This document shows positions 61,496-64,000 of a stretch of 64,000 bases of DNA, piece by piece. The first letter of the stretch is position 1. Each line of letters opens with the position of its first letter. The DNA comes from Bacilli bacterium. Its GTDB lineage: Bacteria > Bacillota_I > Bacilli_A > RFN20 > CAG-826. Under the pieces are notes generated by a model. The model was not told the origin of the DNA. It saw only the letters and a program-made list of their open reading frames with translations, and searched no databases. The position numbers and the translations under genes are program-made. The stretch lies in assembly GCA_022641095.1 (NCBI GenBank), contig JALCDB010000003.1:124001-188000 (forward strand). Direction: 5' to 3'.

Positions 61496-63895
61496 ATGGC
61501 ATACAATCACCGCCTCATCGAAGGCAAATGGAGGGCTTTTTGGGAAAAACAGGGGACTTTCGTCTGCGACACCCACGATTTTTCCAAGCCGAAGTACTAT
61601 GTCCTCGACATGTTCCCTTACCCTTCGGGACAGGGTCTCCACGTCGGCCATCCGGAAGGTTACACCGCGACGGATATCCTCGCCCGCATGAAACGGATGC
61701 AGGGCTTCAACGTCCTCCATCCGATGGGGTGGGACAGCTTCGGTCTTCCCGCCGAACAGTTCGCAATCAAAAACAACCAGCATCCGGACGTTTTCACGCA
61801 GCGGAACATCGCCCATTTTAAGGATCAGATCCAAGCGCTGGGCTTTTCCTACGATTGGACGAAGGAGCTTGCCACGAGCGACCCCCATTACTACAAATGG
61901 ACGCAGTGGATCTTCATTCAGCTTTTCAAGCACGACCTCGCCTACGTCGACGATATGCCGGTCAACTATTGCCCTGAGTTAGGGACCGTTTTGGCCAACG
62001 AGGAGGTGCTTGACGGCAAGAGCGAGCGCGGCGGCTATCCCGTCATCCGCATGCCGATGCGCCAATGGGTCCTCAAAATCACCAAATACGCCGATCGCCT
62101 CGAGAAGGATCTTCGCCTTCTCGATTGGCCGAAATCGACGCTTGAGATGCAAAAGAACTGGATCGGCGCCTCTTCTGGCGTCCAAATCAGTTTCAAAATC
62201 AAAGGGAGCGATCGGGTTTTCGACGTTTTCACGACCCGCGTCGACACCCTCTTCGGGTGCACGTATTGCTGCCTCGCCCCGGAGCACCCCCTCGTCGAGG
62301 CGATCACGGCGAAAGAGCGGAAGGGGGAGGTCTCCGCTTACGTGGCCGCCGCCGCCAGAAAGAGCGATTTGCTGCGCACCTCCTTGTCTAAGGAAAAAAC
62401 CGGCGTCTTCACCGGGGCCTACGCGATCAATCCCATCAGCGGGAGAGAGATACCGCTTTACGTGGCCGATTACGTCCTTGGCAGCTATGGCACCGGGGCC
62501 GTCATGGCCGTCCCCGCCCACGACGCGCGCGATTACGCTTTCGCCAAACGATACGGCCTTCCGCTGATCCAAGTCCTTGAAGGCGACCTCTCAAAAGGAG
62601 CCTACGAAGGGGATGGCAAGCATATCAACTCGTCTTATGCCGATGGTCTCAACATCGCCGAAGCCAAACGGCGGATCACCGCCGAACTCGTCAAAATCGG
62701 GGCGGGGAAGGAAGTCGTCAATTACAAACTCCGCGACTGGATTTTCTCCCGTCAGCGTTATTGGGGCGAGCCGATTCCCATCGTCCAGACGGAGGACGGG
62801 GAAGAGCACCCCATCCCCGAAAGCGAGCTTCCGTTGGTCTTGCCGGAACTCGACGATTACCGTCCGAGCAAAGACGGGAAGCCCCCTCTGTCCAAGGCCG
62901 CCTCCTGGGTTCGGACGACCTACGAGGGCAAACCCGCCCTTCGCGAGACCAACACGATGCCGCAGTGGGCCGGCTCCTGTTGGTACTACATCCGTTACCT
63001 CGACCCCCATAACGATGAGCGGTTGGCCGACCCCAAACTCATCGAGCACTGGCTGCCGGTCGATCTTTACGTCGGTGGGCAAGAGCATGCGGTCCTCCAT
63101 CTCCTTTACGCCAGATTTTGGCATAAATTCCTTTACGACATCGGGGTCGTCAAATGCCCCGAGCCATTCCGAAAACTCTACCACCAGGGCATGATTTTGG
63201 GGATCAACGGCGAGAAGATGTCGAAATCTTGCGGCAACGTCGTTAACCCGGACGACATCGTCAAGAGCCACGGAGCCGACGCGCTTCGCCTTTTCGAGAT
63301 GTTCGCCGGCCCGCTTAGCGAAGTCAAGCCGTGGTCCACGACCGGCCTCGACGGGGCGCGCCGCTTCATCGAGCGGGTTTTCCGGCTTGTCGATGACGCG
63401 GACATGAAGGCCAAAATCGGTGACTCCAATTCCGGCGAGCTTGACTATAGCTACAATTTTCTCGTCAAAAAGGCAAGCGCCGATTTCGAGGCCCTTTCCT
63501 TCAACACCGCCATCAGTCAGATGATGGTGTTCGTCAACGATTGCTACAAAGCCAAAACGCTTTACCGGCCCTACATCGAGGGTTTCATTAAGATTTTCAG
63601 TTGCGTGTGCCCTTTCGTCGGCGAGGAAATGTGGTCTTTGCTAGGTCACCCTGGCACCATCGCTTACGAGAAGTGGCCGACTTTCGACGAGGGCAAACTC
63701 GTTTTGCCGTCGGTCAAAATCGCGGTTGCCATCAACGGCAAGACCCGCGACGTCATCGAGGTGGACGCCTCCTTGGAAGGCGCAGCTCTTCAGCAGGCCG
63801 CTTTGGCGAGCCCCAAAGTCAGCGCCTATATCGCGTCTCGCCCCATCAAGAAGGCGATCGTCGTCAAAGGGAGGATCGTCAACTTCATCGTTTAA
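61496..63895 (+). CDS. leuS: Leucyl-tRNA synthetase
   Basis: 799 residues, normal for the bacterial type. HIGH-type motif [11 protein letters not shown] near residue 42, editing domain between about 225 and 420 ([17 protein letters not shown]), [15 protein letters not shown], and [12 protein letters not shown] near 575. It charges tRNA-Leu. It lies 28 nt after glgA with AGAGAAGG before the ATG. No T-box leader fits in that gap. Its TAA interlocks with the stop of the minus-strand gene that follows. Confidence 0.97.
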   Translation: MAYNHRLIEGKWRAFWEKQGTFVCDTHDFSKPKYYVLDMFPYPSGQGLHVGHPEGYTATDILARMKRMQGFNVLHPMGWDSFGLPAEQFAIKNNQHPDVFTQRNIAHFKDQIQALGFSYDWTKELATSDPHYYKWTQWIFIQLFKHDLAYVDDMPVNYCPELGTVLANEEVLDGKSERGGYPVIRMPMRQWVLKITKYADRLEKDLRLLDWPKSTLEMQKNWIGASSGVQISFKIKGSDRVFDVFTTRVDTLFGCTYCCLAPEHPLVEAITAKERKGEVSAYVAAAARKSDLLRTSLSKEKTGVFTGAYAINPISGREIPLYVADYVLGSYGTGAVMAVPAHDARDYAFAKRYGLPLIQVLEGDLSKGAYEGDGKHINSSYADGLNIAEAKRRITAELVKIGAGKEVVNYKLRDWIFSRQRYWGEPIPIVQTEDGEEHPIPESELPLVLPELDDYRPSKDGKPPLSKAASWVRTTYEGKPALRETNTMPQWAGSCWYYIRYLDPHNDERLADPKLIEHWLPVDLYVGGQEHAVLHLLYARFWHKFLYDIGVVKCPEPFRKLYHQGMILGINGEKMSKSCGNVVNPDDIVKSHGADALRLFEMFAGPLSEVKPWSTTGLDGARRFIERVFRLVDDADMKAKIGDSNSGELDYSYNFLVKKASADFEALSFNTAISQMMVFVNDCYKAKTLYRPYIEGFIKIFSCVCPFVGEEMWSLLGHPGTIAYEKWPTFDEGKLVLPSVKIAVAINGKTRDVIEVDASLEGAALQQAALASPKVSAYIASRPIKKAIVVKGRIVNFIV

Positions 63896-64000
63896 TCGCC
63901 TTGCTTTTCGAGCAAGGCCAATTCGCCGTTGGACATCAAAGCGCATTTGACGGGGGTCCCGACCCCGATGGTTTTGGCGTATTTTTTCCCAAAGGCCCCG
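63892..64000 (-). CDS. C-terminus of an unidentified gene, cut by the window edge
   Basis: On the minus strand an open frame enters at 64000 and ends in TAA at 63892-63894, overlapping the leuS stop as TTAA. The last 36 residues include [20 protein letters not shown] and end [11 protein letters not shown]. The ending (strand, [10 protein letters not shown]) is vaguely like the C-terminal domain of TruB-type pseudouridine synthases, but this is only a guess. Confidence 0.5.
   Translation of the reverse strand, partial: GAFGKKYAKTIGVGTPVKCALMSNGELALLEKQGD

Overview
The window is a compact, visibly GC-rich bacterial chromosome segment read with the standard code: TGG encodes Trp and TGA is used as a stop. 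The gene repertoire points to an anaerobic Bacillota, probably an uncultured gut or rumen member of Bacilli/Erysipelotrichia related to Mollicutes. The main reasons are the gmk-priA-rsmB-rlmN-prpC-prkC-rpe-rpmB neighbourhood, AddAB recombination nuclease, RqcH/NFACT, DegV, TraX, VanZ and CPBP membrane proteins, a glgC-glgD-glgA operon, a PPi-type phosphofructokinase and a possibly Na+-type F-ATPase. No rRNA, CRISPR array, insertion sequence or prophage is visible.

Layout: 1-5.6 kb holds a Sel1-repeat protein, a heterodimeric ABC exporter and an acetyltransferase. 5.6-11.3 kb holds a solitary Vsr-type nuclease, small membrane proteins, a lipoprotein, RdgB and a secreted EndA-type nuclease. 11.3-14 kb holds tRNA-Gly, tRNA-Asp and a CPBP-TraX-thioredoxin operon. 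14-21.3 kb is dominated by a 1628-residue CvpA-like membrane protein, then YigZ and PepP. 21.3-33.3 kb holds glycerol kinase, AddB/AddA, a DUF5677-like protein, a TGS-uridine kinase, a nicotinamidase-like hydrolase and PPi-PFK. 33.3-41.5 kb is a complete ATP synthase operon with an appended ATP-grasp gene. 41.5-48.4 kb holds a CxxC lipoprotein, pyrophosphatase, a VanZ protein interrupted by Ig-like domains, a LicA-like kinase, RqcH and DegV. 48.4-57.6 kb is the gmk-to-rpmB housekeeping cluster. 57.7-64 kb holds glgCDA and leuS, then the end of a minus-strand gene.

The main observations concern expression signals and altered key residues. At least nine genes have a -10-like hexamer ending almost exactly 6 nt before an ATG or GTG with no Shine-Dalgarno sequence, which implies leaderless mRNAs. 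Other genes, mostly inside operons, have strong AGGAGG-type sites. The positional RsmB orthologue lacks both catalytic cysteines and the SAM-loop glycines. The F-ATPase c subunit has a two-carboxylate, EST..Y ion site like the one described in Fusobacterium. The PrkC-type kinase is soluble and has no PASTA domains. Two cre-like operators suggest CcpA-type carbon control of glycogen synthesis and of a divergent kinase/hydrolase pair.

Metabolically the genes fit a fermenter that uses glycerol and sugars, runs glycolysis partly on pyrophosphate, stores glycogen and maintains ion gradients with its ATPase. All functional calls come from reading motifs; no database search was run.
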